From JAJEFO01 sp965208685 (GTDB taxonomy: Bacteria > Pseudomonadota > Alphaproteobacteria > Rhodobacterales > Rhodobacteraceae): a stretch of 64,000 nt of DNA. The stretch spans positions 1,612,001-1,676,000 of the forward strand of contig CBDBPL010000007.1 in the NCBI GenBank assembly GCA_965208685.1, read 5' to 3'. A model generated the notes under the pieces. That model did no database searches, was not told the DNA's origin, and saw only the letters and a program-made list of their open reading frames with translations. The stretch's first letter is position 1, and every line of letters begins with the position of its first letter. A program made the position numbers and the translations under genes. Below, in pieces: positions 44,850-52,532 of the stretch.

Positions 44850-44878
44850 AGTCTACACACGCGTGCAGAACAGGTCAA
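44850..44878 (-). promoter_or_regulatory. promoter with LacI-type operator ahead of the ABC transporter operon
   Basis: On the minus strand TTGACC (44878-44873) and TAGACT (44855-44850) are separated by exactly 17 bp. The spacer holds CTGCACGCGTGTG (44868-44856), built on the palindrome CACGCGTG. CACACGCGTGCAG recurs exactly at 54766-54778 and a close variant lies at 47211-47228. Placement between -35 and -10 fits repression by the adjacent LacI-family protein. Prediction by inspection only. Confidence 0.6.
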
Positions 44879-44959
44879 CTCTAGTGATGCGGTGTTGCAA
44901 TCGCATGGCAAATTGACGGCGGACGCAAGAACCATGCACCGCTAGGTTTGTCTTGCGCG

Positions 44960-45988
44960 CTATCTTGCGCGTCGGCCTATGGTGCCGCGCAAGACCAACT
45001 CCGCCACCATTGTCGGTGGATCGAACTTCCGGTCTTGCGGATCTCGTCGCCGTTCGAGAATCGCGGTGACCGCCGCGGCCATGCTGTCGAAGTCCTGGCG
45101 GATGGTTGACAGGTTGTAGATGGGCCAGCGCGCCATGAATATGTCGTCAAATCCGACAATTGACACATCTTCAGGGACGCGGTGTCGCGTCTTGAGTCGA
45201 AGATAGTCCATGACCGCAAAGGCCATCACGTCATTGGCGCAAAAGATCGCGTCAGGCAGGTTCCCGTCTGCCACAAGGGCTGGAGCCGCCTCGAAGGCCT
45301 GATCGTAGGTGAATTCGCCGCTCGCCTCGACGGCAAGGTGCATTCCCCTGCGCGCGATCTCCAGGGCAAGTGCATCCCGGCGAATTTTCGAAGAGATTGA
45401 CGACGATCGTCCGGCCATGAATCCGATCGAGCGATGCCCTGTCTCCCAAAGGTATTTCACCAACTCTGCAATTCCCGCGGCGTCGTTGGCGACAATGCTG
45501 TCCACATCAGCACGCGTTCGCTCGAAATTGAGCATGATCGGGCGCACGTACGGCACCGCGTGCCGGGCAACGTCGACCGACACCGAATCCGACATGACGA
45601 TCAATCCCTCGACAGGGAAAGTCAGATGCCTCTTCAGCGAGGATGCGCCATCATCTGTTGGAGACAGGTTCAACACCACGGGAAGGCGTCCGGATTCCTG
45701 GAGTGATCGGATGAGCGCGGAGTGAAGGCTAGGTCCCCTGATCGCATCCACCTGGTTGAGGACGACAACGACGATGTTGGACCTGCCCTTGGCCAAACTG
45801 CTTGCCAGGCTGTCGGGGCTGTAATTCAGCTCCGCAGCCGCCTTCAGCACCTTGGCCTTTGTCTCAGGAGCGATATAGGCTGTCTGCGAGAACGCGCGTG
45901 ACACTGCCGAGCGGGACACGCCGGCCAGTTCCGCCACATCGCTCGCTCGGGTGCGTTTTCCCGTGGCCGATCCTAATGACGCGGACAT
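44960..45988 (-). CDS. LacI-family transcriptional regulator
   Basis: The 342-residue protein has an N-terminal LacI helix-turn-helix (ASDVAELAGVSRSAVSRAFSQ), hinge (AAAELNYSPDSLASSLAKGRSN) and periplasmic-binding-like effector domain (VEGLIVMSD, HRSIGFMAGRSSS, PDAIFCANDVMAFAVMDYL, VSIVGFDDIFMARW). ATG 45988 follows GAGG; the open frame extends to 46123 without homology. It sits between the ABC operon (downstream, same strand) and the dioxygenase genes, and probably controls both through the TGCACACGCGTGCA-like sites. Effector likely a sugar or polyol derivative. Confidence 0.9.
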   Translation of the reverse strand: MSASLGSATGKRTRASDVAELAGVSRSAVSRAFSQTAYIAPETKAKVLKAAAELNYSPDSLASSLAKGRSNIVVVVLNQVDAIRGPSLHSALIRSLQESGRLPVVLNLSPTDDGASSLKRHLTFPVEGLIVMSDSVSVDVARHAVPYVRPIMLNFERTRADVDSIVANDAAGIAELVKYLWETGHRSIGFMAGRSSSISSKIRRDALALEIARRGMHLAVEASGEFTYDQAFEAAPALVADGNLPDAIFCANDVMAFAVMDYLRLKTRHRVPEDVSIVGFDDIFMARWPIYNLSTIRQDFDSMAAAVTAILERRRDPQDRKFDPPTMVAELVLRGTIGRRAR

Positions 45989-46047
45989 TCGCACTACCTC
46001 TTTCAAGCCGTTTCCAAACCGCCGTGTGCGCGATCGCTGAAACTTGT

Positions 46048-46917
46048 TCAAGCCGGCTCGTTTTCCAGTCGGGACAGGAAATGGTGAACCGAGAAGTCCT
46101 CGTCTCCACTCAACAGTCTCCAAAGCCGGGTCCGCTGGATTATGTCAAGGTGCGCGCTCCGGCTGTCTGCCCAGGGATGGAAGCATGACAGCTGCCCCTG
46201 AACGTCATGCTTGCATGTCGCCGGCGAATGCAACGGCTTTGGTGCACCGGCCTTGGCAGCATCGTAGCCTGACATGTCCCAATGGCCGGTCTGCGACCCG
46301 GTCGGGTTCAGGCGCAGCTTGTACATGGCGCGCACGCAGTTGCTCGCGTTGCGCCGTCCGGCATGCCAGAGATTGTGATGCAGGATCAGGACAGTTCCTG
46401 CAGGACCGGTCAACTGAACCTGGCCTGCCAGGTTTTGATACCGGGCAATGCTGGTCTCCCCGGCCTTGCGCGTGTGGCTTCCGGGGATGACCAGCGTTCC
46501 GCCCATCTCTCGAGTCACATCCTGCGGATAGATCATGATCTGAATGTCGAATGCGGCGTCCCGGGCATCAATCATTGCATCGCAATGCAAGTGTTGAGAC
46601 GCTCCCTGGTTGGGCTCGCGGATATGCATTACATGGTGATCGACCTTGCATCCCGGCCCGAGAAGCGAGTGGATCGCACCGGCGAGTTCCGGGAGGGAAA
46701 AGACGCGGGAGAGGACTTCGCTGTCGTCAAATGCATCGAGGAGCGGAGTACCCCATGGCACAACGGGCAGTCGTGCCCGGCCGCATCTGTCGTCCGTGCA
46801 GTCGGCCACGTAGGCGGCACGAAAAGCATCGCAAAGTTCCTTGGGGACCAGACCTTCCAGCTTGAGAAACCCGTCCCTCACAAAGCGAGTCATTTCGCTT
46901 ACGCCAAGTCGCTTCAT
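46048..46917 (-). CDS. phytanoyl-CoA dioxygenase (PhyH) family protein
   Basis: A 289-residue Fe(II)/2-oxoglutarate oxygenase with the facial triad visible as HLHCDA (His and Asp) and the distal His in HHNLWHAGRRN, which is followed by the Arg that holds 2-oxoglutarate. VIPGSHTRK is typical of PhyH-like proteins. These enzymes hydroxylate small molecules, including sugars, amino acids and fatty acyl compounds. It overlaps the upstream small gene by 4 bp (ATGA) and precedes lacI by about 60 bp. Role in the island probably oxidative modification of the imported substrate. Confidence 0.85.
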   Translation of the reverse strand: MKRLGVSEMTRFVRDGFLKLEGLVPKELCDAFRAAYVADCTDDRCGRARLPVVPWGTPLLDAFDDSEVLSRVFSLPELAGAIHSLLGPGCKVDHHVMHIREPNQGASQHLHCDAMIDARDAAFDIQIMIYPQDVTREMGGTLVIPGSHTRKAGETSIARYQNLAGQVQLTGPAGTVLILHHNLWHAGRRNASNCVRAMYKLRLNPTGSQTGHWDMSGYDAAKAGAPKPLHSPATCKHDVQGQLSCFHPWADSRSAHLDIIQRTRLWRLLSGDEDFSVHHFLSRLENEPA

Positions 46918-47204
46918 CCCGGAGTCTCCACAACTTTTTCCATGATGACTTCAAAGGATTGCCAGCCCGGCTCGTAGCTCAATTCGCTAGGCCGCGGCTC
47001 GAGCGCAGAGAACTGGATTGCGCGCCATCCGTCGCGCAGTGCTTCCAGTCCCGTGGCATAGGGCGGCTCATCCTCGTCACCAGAAACAGGCGGCGCGACC
47101 GAGTCGCCGTCATACCGCGTCCAACCGACAACGGGGGAATCAAGCGCGGAGTTCTGGAGATACAGGATGAGCAGTTTCTGACGCAATTCCGCCTCCATGA
47201 TCAT
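46914..47204 (-). CDS. small uncharacterised protein coupled to the PhyH dioxygenase
   Basis: A 96-residue acidic, tryptophan-rich protein (ELRQKLLILYLQNSALDSPV, GLEALRDGWRAIQFSALEP, YEPGWQSFEVIMEKVVE). I do not recognise the family. Reality is supported by the 4-bp ATGA overlap with the dioxygenase gene and by a well-placed promoter and operator upstream. No signal peptide or membrane segment. ATG 47204 or 47198 may be the start. The pattern LRDGWRAIQFS resembles small proteins found next to sugar-metabolic enzymes. Confidence 0.65.
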   Translation of the reverse strand: MIMEAELRQKLLILYLQNSALDSPVVGWTRYDGDSVAPPVSGDEDEPPYATGLEALRDGWRAIQFSALEPRPSELSYEPGWQSFEVIMEKVVETPG

Positions 47205-47210
47205 GCGGTA

Positions 47211-47258
47211 TGTGCAAGCGTGTGCAGAGCAATTACACTACCTGATTGCGCATTGCAA
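47211..47258 (-). promoter_or_regulatory. promoter with LacI-type operator ahead of the small protein-PhyH unit
   Basis: On the minus strand TTGCAA (47258-47253) and TAATTG (47235-47230) are 17 bp apart. Just downstream lies TCTGCACACGCTTGCACA (47228-47211), a near-copy of the TGCACACGCGTGCA sites at 44856 and 54766. An operator directly after the -10 box would block initiation. The start codon at 47204 is only a few bases further. Confidence 0.55.
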
Positions 47259-48133
47259 GGGCAAGCAAGCAGCCAAGGTGCGGCGTCGAGTTCGAACGTG
47301 ACCCGGTCTTCGCTTAACGGCACGGGTCGCCCGCCCGACGGGCCGGCCGTCGAGGCGATTCGCATCGGACGCGGCGATGGCGGCATGACACGGGACTCAT
47401 GTTGCGGTCGCTCTTGCGTTGCGGTGACCCGGAAGGGTCAGGGGTGACAGGGCATCGCCGGGTTCTCCGCAGCATCATGCGCTGCACGCAACCCGAGTCC
47501 GGTGGTCTCGTGTCCGGTGACGAAGTGCACCGCCGAGTTCGGGCCCCTGCCGCCTGTCCCTTCCTGTCCGGCGCACCCGTGGCGGAACTCGGGCCGGGAT
47601 TCCGGCGGCACCCAGACATCCCTGGACGCCGCCGCGGTCGCGGCCTCTCCTGACGCCCTGATCATGCATGGGCACCCGCTTCGGAGCGTGGCGACCGGAA
47701 TTCCGGGCACGAGAGGGGGCGCTCCGGCCGAAACACGGCCTATGCGTTCTCGCCCGGCATGGCTTGACCCTGTCTTCCATGCAAGCAGGAGGACACGATC
47801 ATGTCCGAATACCTCGTCTCCGATGGCTCCACCATCGAGCGACACCGCGCTGCACCGCTCTTCGATGTGCGGCCTTGCCGGCTTGAGCATTGCGCCGGGA
47901 CAGGTGCCTGGCAAAGGACGCGTCGCGACATCGCCGCTTGCCAACCCCGACTTGCTCACCTTCCCGACTTGCAGGCATGGACCGCCGGGCGCGAGATGCC
48001 GGCATTGTCAGAGACCTTCCGGGAAGGCCATCGCGTCGTCACTGGGCTGACATCGTCCGGCGGGCACCTCGACCGGACCAGCGCGGATTCTCGCTTCTGC
48101 TTGCGCGAAGGGAAAGAGGGATATCCTTGGTTT
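47259..48133. other. gene-poor region upstream of the small protein-PhyH unit
   Basis: About 875 bp with several unsupported frames. The most gene-like is a + strand frame 47801-48241 with a strong AGGAGG 8 nt before its ATG (MSEYLVSDGSTIERHRAAPLF), but composition after the first 22 residues looks non-coding and its end overlaps the Gfo/Idh gene antisense. It may be the start of a gene truncated by rearrangement. Confidence 0.4.
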
Positions 48134-49189
48134 TCAGCCAGTTGGCGGTTGACGGCATCGTGCGAGTTCGCCGTCCCGGACTTCGCAAGAGACCAGCAGA
48201 CCCGAATTCAGGGACTCGCTGGCCCGTTGCGCAAGTCTTGAGGCCATGTAGCCGTCAACGAGATTCGGCCTGACCGCATCGCCACTGCTGACGGCATCGA
48301 GAAATGCGGTATCCTGAATGAAATAGGCCTCGGGATAGCGAGCAAACCAGTCGGTCGAGATCGGGCCGCGATGCAGGCCGCTCGCATCTTCGTGGAACAC
48401 CAATGGCCCGGCGGGATTGGAGACCGCAAGGCGACCGCCGGCGCCAAAGGCCTCGACGCGCTGGTCATAGCCGTAGCTGGTGCGCCAACTGTTCTGAACG
48501 ACTACCTGCTGTCCGCGCGTTCCACGCATTAGCGTGGTCGCGGTGTCGATATGACCCACGCTGGCATAGCGCGGATTGACCAGGGCGCCGCCCATGCACA
48601 TGAGCTCGCGGATTTCGTCGTCGAGCAACCAGCGCGTCAAGTCAAAGTCGTGGATGGCTGTCTCGAACAGCAACCCCGCTGACCCGTCGAGCGACTCCAC
48701 GGATGGGGCGGCAAAATCTCGGCTGACGATTCGCAATTGTTCAATTTCGCCGATGTCTTCCGCCAGGAGGCGTCGCTTCAGATCCGCCATGTGCGGGTCG
48801 AATCGGCGGTTGAAACCCACTTGAATTCGATCCGCGAAAGGCCTCAGCACCGGCATGGCCGCTTCGATGGATGCCATGTCGGTTCCCAAGGGTTTCTCGC
48901 AGAACACATAGGCTCCATTTGGAACGAGCCGAACCAGTTGTTCCACGTGTGCCGCTGCCGGCGTGACAACAAAGAATGCATCGAACGTGTTCGAGGACAA
49001 CGCCTCGTCCAGCGGCAGCCATTCGGCACCGAGCTCGCCAGCCAGTTCCTGGGCGCGCGCGGGATCGACATCGCAGAGGCTGAGGCCAGACAAGCTGGAA
49101 TGCCTGAGAATGGTCTCGCCGTGAAGCCTTCCCATGCCGCCGCATCCCAGGAGGCAGACCCGGAGCCCGCGATTCTCAACCGTGGTCAT
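48134..49189 (-). CDS. Gfo/Idh/MocA family oxidoreductase
   Basis: A 351-residue NAD(P)-dependent dehydrogenase: Rossmann motif LLGCGGMGRLHGETI, the catalytic EKPLGTD motif, GFNRRFDPH, and ETAIHDFDLTRWLL with the active-site His/Asp. The family includes inositol 2-dehydrogenases and other sugar dehydrogenases. ATG 49189 was chosen because MTTVENRGLRVCLLG starts the fold; the longer frame lies inside the IolE-like gene. It overlaps that gene by 14 bp, which suggests the two act in one inositol-like pathway. Confidence 0.88.
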   Translation of the reverse strand: MTTVENRGLRVCLLGCGGMGRLHGETILRHSSLSGLSLCDVDPARAQELAGELGAEWLPLDEALSSNTFDAFFVVTPAAAHVEQLVRLVPNGAYVFCEKPLGTDMASIEAAMPVLRPFADRIQVGFNRRFDPHMADLKRRLLAEDIGEIEQLRIVSRDFAAPSVESLDGSAGLLFETAIHDFDLTRWLLDDEIRELMCMGGALVNPRYASVGHIDTATTLMRGTRGQQVVVQNSWRTSYGYDQRVEAFGAGGRLAVSNPAGPLVFHEDASGLHRGPISTDWFARYPEAYFIQDTAFLDAVSSGDAVRPNLVDGYMASRLAQRASESLNSGLLVSCEVRDGELARCRQPPTG

Positions 49190-50099
49190 GGCGTGGGTTC
49201 GTGTCAAACGGGACGGCATGGCGTTCAAGCAGCCCGGAAATGTGCGAAAACCCGGTTTTCGCCATGGTCAGGGGTGGCGCCTTCACGGGGTCTTGCTCTG
49301 CTTCGATCACGAGCCAGCCTTCGTAGCCGTGCTCGGCGATTCTCCTGATCAGCGGGCCGTAGTCCAGATCACCGTCTCCAGGTACCGTGAAGACGCCCTC
49401 ATGCACCGCCTCATCAATCGTCTGCCTGTGCGGGTCGAGAGTGTCACGCACGGACTTGCGAATGTCCTTGAGGTGAATGTGGGCTATCCGGTTCCACCAC
49501 CTCTCCATTACGATCCCGTAATCGCCTCCTGCCATTGCCACGTGGCCGGTGTCGAGCAGAAGATGAAGCGGCTCACCTGCCGCAGACATGAACCGATCAA
49601 TTTCGTCCACGGTTTCGACCGGCATCATTACGTGGGGATGATAGACCAGTTTCAGACCGGATTCACTTGCCCGGCTTGCGAAGTCCGTCACGCGCCGGGC
49701 GTAAGCCTGCAGGTCAAGGTTGTCCAAGGGTGGCGTCTGTGCAAGAACCGCCGCAGAACCTCCCACAGGTCCGGCCGCGCACTCGCCGTAGACCATTACA
49801 TGGCACCCAAGCGCCACGAGATGATTTATCATCGGCAACGCTTCCGGCCATTCATCCTCGACTGACCGCTCGGCAAGGAATCCGGAATACCAGTACGTGA
49901 CTGGCTCAAGTCCGAAACTTGCAAGGGTCGCAATGACGGTTTCAGGCTGTTTCGGAAACTTCCGACCCAATTCAATGCCGGTGAACCCGGCTTGGGCCGC
50001 TTCGGCAATGCAAGTTTCGTAACTGATGTTGTCACCGAGTTCCAATATCGCTTCGTTGGTCCAACTCAAGGGACTGACACCAAGTCGAATTTTTTTCAT
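49176..50099 (-). CDS. IolE-like sugar isomerase/myo-inosose dehydratase
   Basis: The 307-residue AP-endonuclease-2-type TIM barrel matches the IolE pattern: GVSPLSWTNEAILELGDN, GFTGIELGRKFP, LVYHPHVM, LLLDTGHVAMAGGDY, HIHLKDI and the C-terminal LVIEAEQDP. Metal-ligand Glu/Asp/His positions are present. In inositol catabolism IolE dehydrates scyllo-inosose formed by an Idh-type dehydrogenase, exactly the type of enzyme encoded next. ATG 50099 follows a weak site. No other iol genes are in the window, so a related polyol or sugar is also possible. Confidence 0.82.
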   Translation of the reverse strand: MKKIRLGVSPLSWTNEAILELGDNISYETCIAEAAQAGFTGIELGRKFPKQPETVIATLASFGLEPVTYWYSGFLAERSVEDEWPEALPMINHLVALGCHVMVYGECAAGPVGGSAAVLAQTPPLDNLDLQAYARRVTDFASRASESGLKLVYHPHVMMPVETVDEIDRFMSAAGEPLHLLLDTGHVAMAGGDYGIVMERWWNRIAHIHLKDIRKSVRDTLDPHRQTIDEAVHEGVFTVPGDGDLDYGPLIRRIAEHGYEGWLVIEAEQDPVKAPPLTMAKTGFSHISGLLERHAVPFDTNPRHDHG

Positions 50100-50397
50100 G
50101 GCGGAATTTTCCTGAGTCGTGGCACGTGGTTGCATGTGTTCGGTGCCATTCAAGCACAGTTCGTATGTGGTTGCTGTTGCGGACGCAAGACATCACCCCG
50201 AGTCAGGATGTGCAGCGCTGACCTGGCTTCCGCAACTCGCGGGTTTCGAATTCCGTAACCCGTTGATGTTCTTGGATCTGACCGCAAAGGGTCGGCACCA
50301 CGTGGTGTCCGCTGGACGCGGGCGGAATGCCGGGGCCAGGGGCAGGCGCGGTGGCCGGATGAACATTCCCGACGTGAAATCCGCGCGGATCCGGACA
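50100..50397. other. intergenic region upstream of the IolE-like gene
   Basis: About 300 bp without a gene. It separates the DUF5054 gene from the IolE-like gene on the same strand and should contain the promoter of the latter. The segment CACGTGGTTGCATGTG near 50130 has dyad-like GTG/CAC elements, but is not a clear match to the LacI-type operator found nearby. Confidence 0.4.
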
Positions 50398-52356
50398 CTA
50401 CCGGGCGCTAGGTAGCGACATGAGGAATCGGAACGCGAAATTTCCCTCGCACCACATTGGGAAATTCGTTCCCCACTTGTTGTTATGCAGACAGAACCTG
50501 ACGCCCAACCGCATCTCGATGTCGCCGCGATAGAATGGCAGAAATGGCACCTCGGCAGGCCCGGCCAACGGGCAATCCAACGGCAAGATCTGCAGATTCC
50601 GGCCGTCTGATGTCGTGCAGCTTACCGATTGGACGGCATGCAGCTGTCGGTTTCCGTTCCTGACCACGGCCCTGGGATCCACATCGTAGTCAAGCTTTCG
50701 AAAGCGCCAGCTTTCCGGATCCGCCGTCGGCGCGAAGGTCACGAACGATGCCTCGGGCATCCGGTTCGCCGGTTTGTCGAAGAAACAGACCGTGACTTCC
50801 AGCGTGTCGCGATCGACGAACCGATAGCGAAGCTCTGGCGCGCCCGGGGCGCCCAGATCATCCCTTGCGGTTCCTGAGAACCGGAATTTTCCGATCGCCT
50901 GGCCACTCCCTTCCACTGCAACGCCAAGCCATTTCGGCTCGAAGACGCCCGAACTGACGGTGCGCGCATGTTCCAGACCGGGTTTTCCATGATCCTGCAC
51001 GCTCCAGTGGGCGCGCTTGGTCAAATAGCTGTCCGCGTAGTCTTGGCAGTCCTTCGCGTCGTAACTCTCGTAGGTGAGTGCGCCTAGCTGCCCCTCGACG
51101 CTCGTCAGGTCACAACCATTGGGAAAGCGCACGCGGCAGAGCCCGCCCGTTGCCCTGTCGAAGTCCAGTTTGCCATCGCCGAGGGCAAGCGATCCTTGCT
51201 TGCGGACGGCAGTGGCTGATGGCTGAGGGCACAAGGGAGCGGCAGAACTTGCGGCTTCTTCCCGATCCTCGGTGGGCAAGACCGAAATCGCGTCATCGAT
51301 CAATGCCTCCTGCTCACGCCAGGAACGCTCCGTCAGGGCAAATCTCGGATCGGATTGTCGGGCGGCCTCGAAGTCCTGTCGGTCCCAGGCCGATTCGTCG
51401 CGAAGAAAGGTCTTGATGTCGACGCCCCAGGTATGCTCGGCAATCATGCACAATCGGCGGCCCATTGCTTCGCGCTGCGGGGTCAAGCCCTCGCGCGCCC
51501 ATTTGCCGTACAGGCGCCTCAACGCCATGTATCTCGAAACTTTGGCCGGCGCCGTTCCGACCCCGTGGATCCAGCTGTCGGCAATCTCATCGGTAACGAC
51601 CGGGAACCTCTCGCGTTGTTTCCACAGCAGGTCACCATACTCATTGAGCGTCGAGGCCGCAATGATTGCGCCGGGATTGTCACGCGCCATCAGCCGGTGG
51701 GTTTCTATGACCTGGGCGATGCTCTGCGGTCCCATGTTGTCCATAGTATGCGCGAAACCTATCCCTTCATCCATTTCGCGGGGAAAGTGCGTTGCGCCGT
51801 ATTCCCCTTGGTACATGACGACAAGTTCTTCTCCTCCCGCCGCTCGCCACCTGAACACCGGCGGCACGTCCGGAGGAGTGCTGGCGGAATTGACCCCGAT
51901 GTGAAGAAAGCGGATTCCGCCCGCCGCCATCAACGGCACGATGCCCAGCGCGTGGCCAGGGACATCCGTCATCTTGGCCCCCGTCGTCAGGCGACCGAAC
52001 CGGCGATCCAGGCTTCGGCTGAAGCCCAGCGCGGCCTCGAACAATTCCGCCGAAAGCAGCTCCGTATGCGTCGTGTACGGCAACGCATGCCAGACGATGG
52101 TCCCGCTCTCGATCGCGTCCTCAAGTTCCCGTCGGCCTTCCGGTGTCGTCCGTTCAAGGTGCTCATGGATCAGCCAGGCACCGGTGGTCCAGATGAATTT
52201 CGGCCGGTCGGGGTTTTCGCGCAAAAAGTGCTTGGCGGTCCGGATCGCCATGGGGATGAAGTGGTCGTGATACTGTTGGCGCACAGAAGCGGCGTAGTCG
52301 GTGAACCCGATGTCAAGATGGGTCTTGAAGACCACGTGAATTTTCCTCCTCGACAT
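50398..52356 (-). CDS. DUF5054 protein, GH38-like glycoside hydrolase
   Basis: A 652-residue protein. The N-terminus KIHVVFKTHLDIGFTDYA matches the HxDxG(W/F)T start of glycoside hydrolase family 38 alpha-mannosidase domains. Further features are FIWTTGAWLIHEHL, WHALPYTTHTELLS, MTDVPGHALGIVPLMAAGGIRFLHIG and a C-terminal beta-sandwich. Such DUF5054 proteins appear in sugar-use clusters. ATG 52356 follows AGGAGCAG. It lies directly downstream of the broken lacI gene, which was probably its regulator. No signal peptide, so action would be cytoplasmic on imported sugars. Confidence 0.78.
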   Translation of the reverse strand: MSRRKIHVVFKTHLDIGFTDYAASVRQQYHDHFIPMAIRTAKHFLRENPDRPKFIWTTGAWLIHEHLERTTPEGRRELEDAIESGTIVWHALPYTTHTELLSAELFEAALGFSRSLDRRFGRLTTGAKMTDVPGHALGIVPLMAAGGIRFLHIGVNSASTPPDVPPVFRWRAAGGEELVVMYQGEYGATHFPREMDEGIGFAHTMDNMGPQSIAQVIETHRLMARDNPGAIIAASTLNEYGDLLWKQRERFPVVTDEIADSWIHGVGTAPAKVSRYMALRRLYGKWAREGLTPQREAMGRRLCMIAEHTWGVDIKTFLRDESAWDRQDFEAARQSDPRFALTERSWREQEALIDDAISVLPTEDREEAASSAAPLCPQPSATAVRKQGSLALGDGKLDFDRATGGLCRVRFPNGCDLTSVEGQLGALTYESYDAKDCQDYADSYLTKRAHWSVQDHGKPGLEHARTVSSGVFEPKWLGVAVEGSGQAIGKFRFSGTARDDLGAPGAPELRYRFVDRDTLEVTVCFFDKPANRMPEASFVTFAPTADPESWRFRKLDYDVDPRAVVRNGNRQLHAVQSVSCTTSDGRNLQILPLDCPLAGPAEVPFLPFYRGDIEMRLGVRFCLHNNKWGTNFPMWCEGNFAFRFLMSLPSAR

Positions 52357-52385
52357 GGTCGGCTGCTCCTGTTGACACATGCCCG

Positions 52386-52532
52386 GGCGACGGTTCCACG
52401 AACGATCAGCCTGGCTTCGATCCGTTCAAGCGATGGCGACGCTGCAGAGTGTTCCGGCCGGTCCCGAATGTGACGGACCAAGGCCCGCGCTCGCTCGTCG
52501 ATGTCAAGTCCGACGGTCGCAAGTTCATCGAA
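52386..52532 (-). pseudogene. C-terminal piece of a lacI-family gene split by an iscB element
   Basis: The minus strand reads FDELATVGLDIDERARALV, then RHIRDRPEHS, then IEARLIVRGTVARA, the standard C-terminal end of LacI/PurR-type regulators (a strand, the core-pivot and the VxRGS/T tail). Joined to the piece at 54236-54352 it gives a continuous LacI C-terminal half apart from one missing base at the junction. The interruption is the iscB element 52537-54230. Confidence 0.8.
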
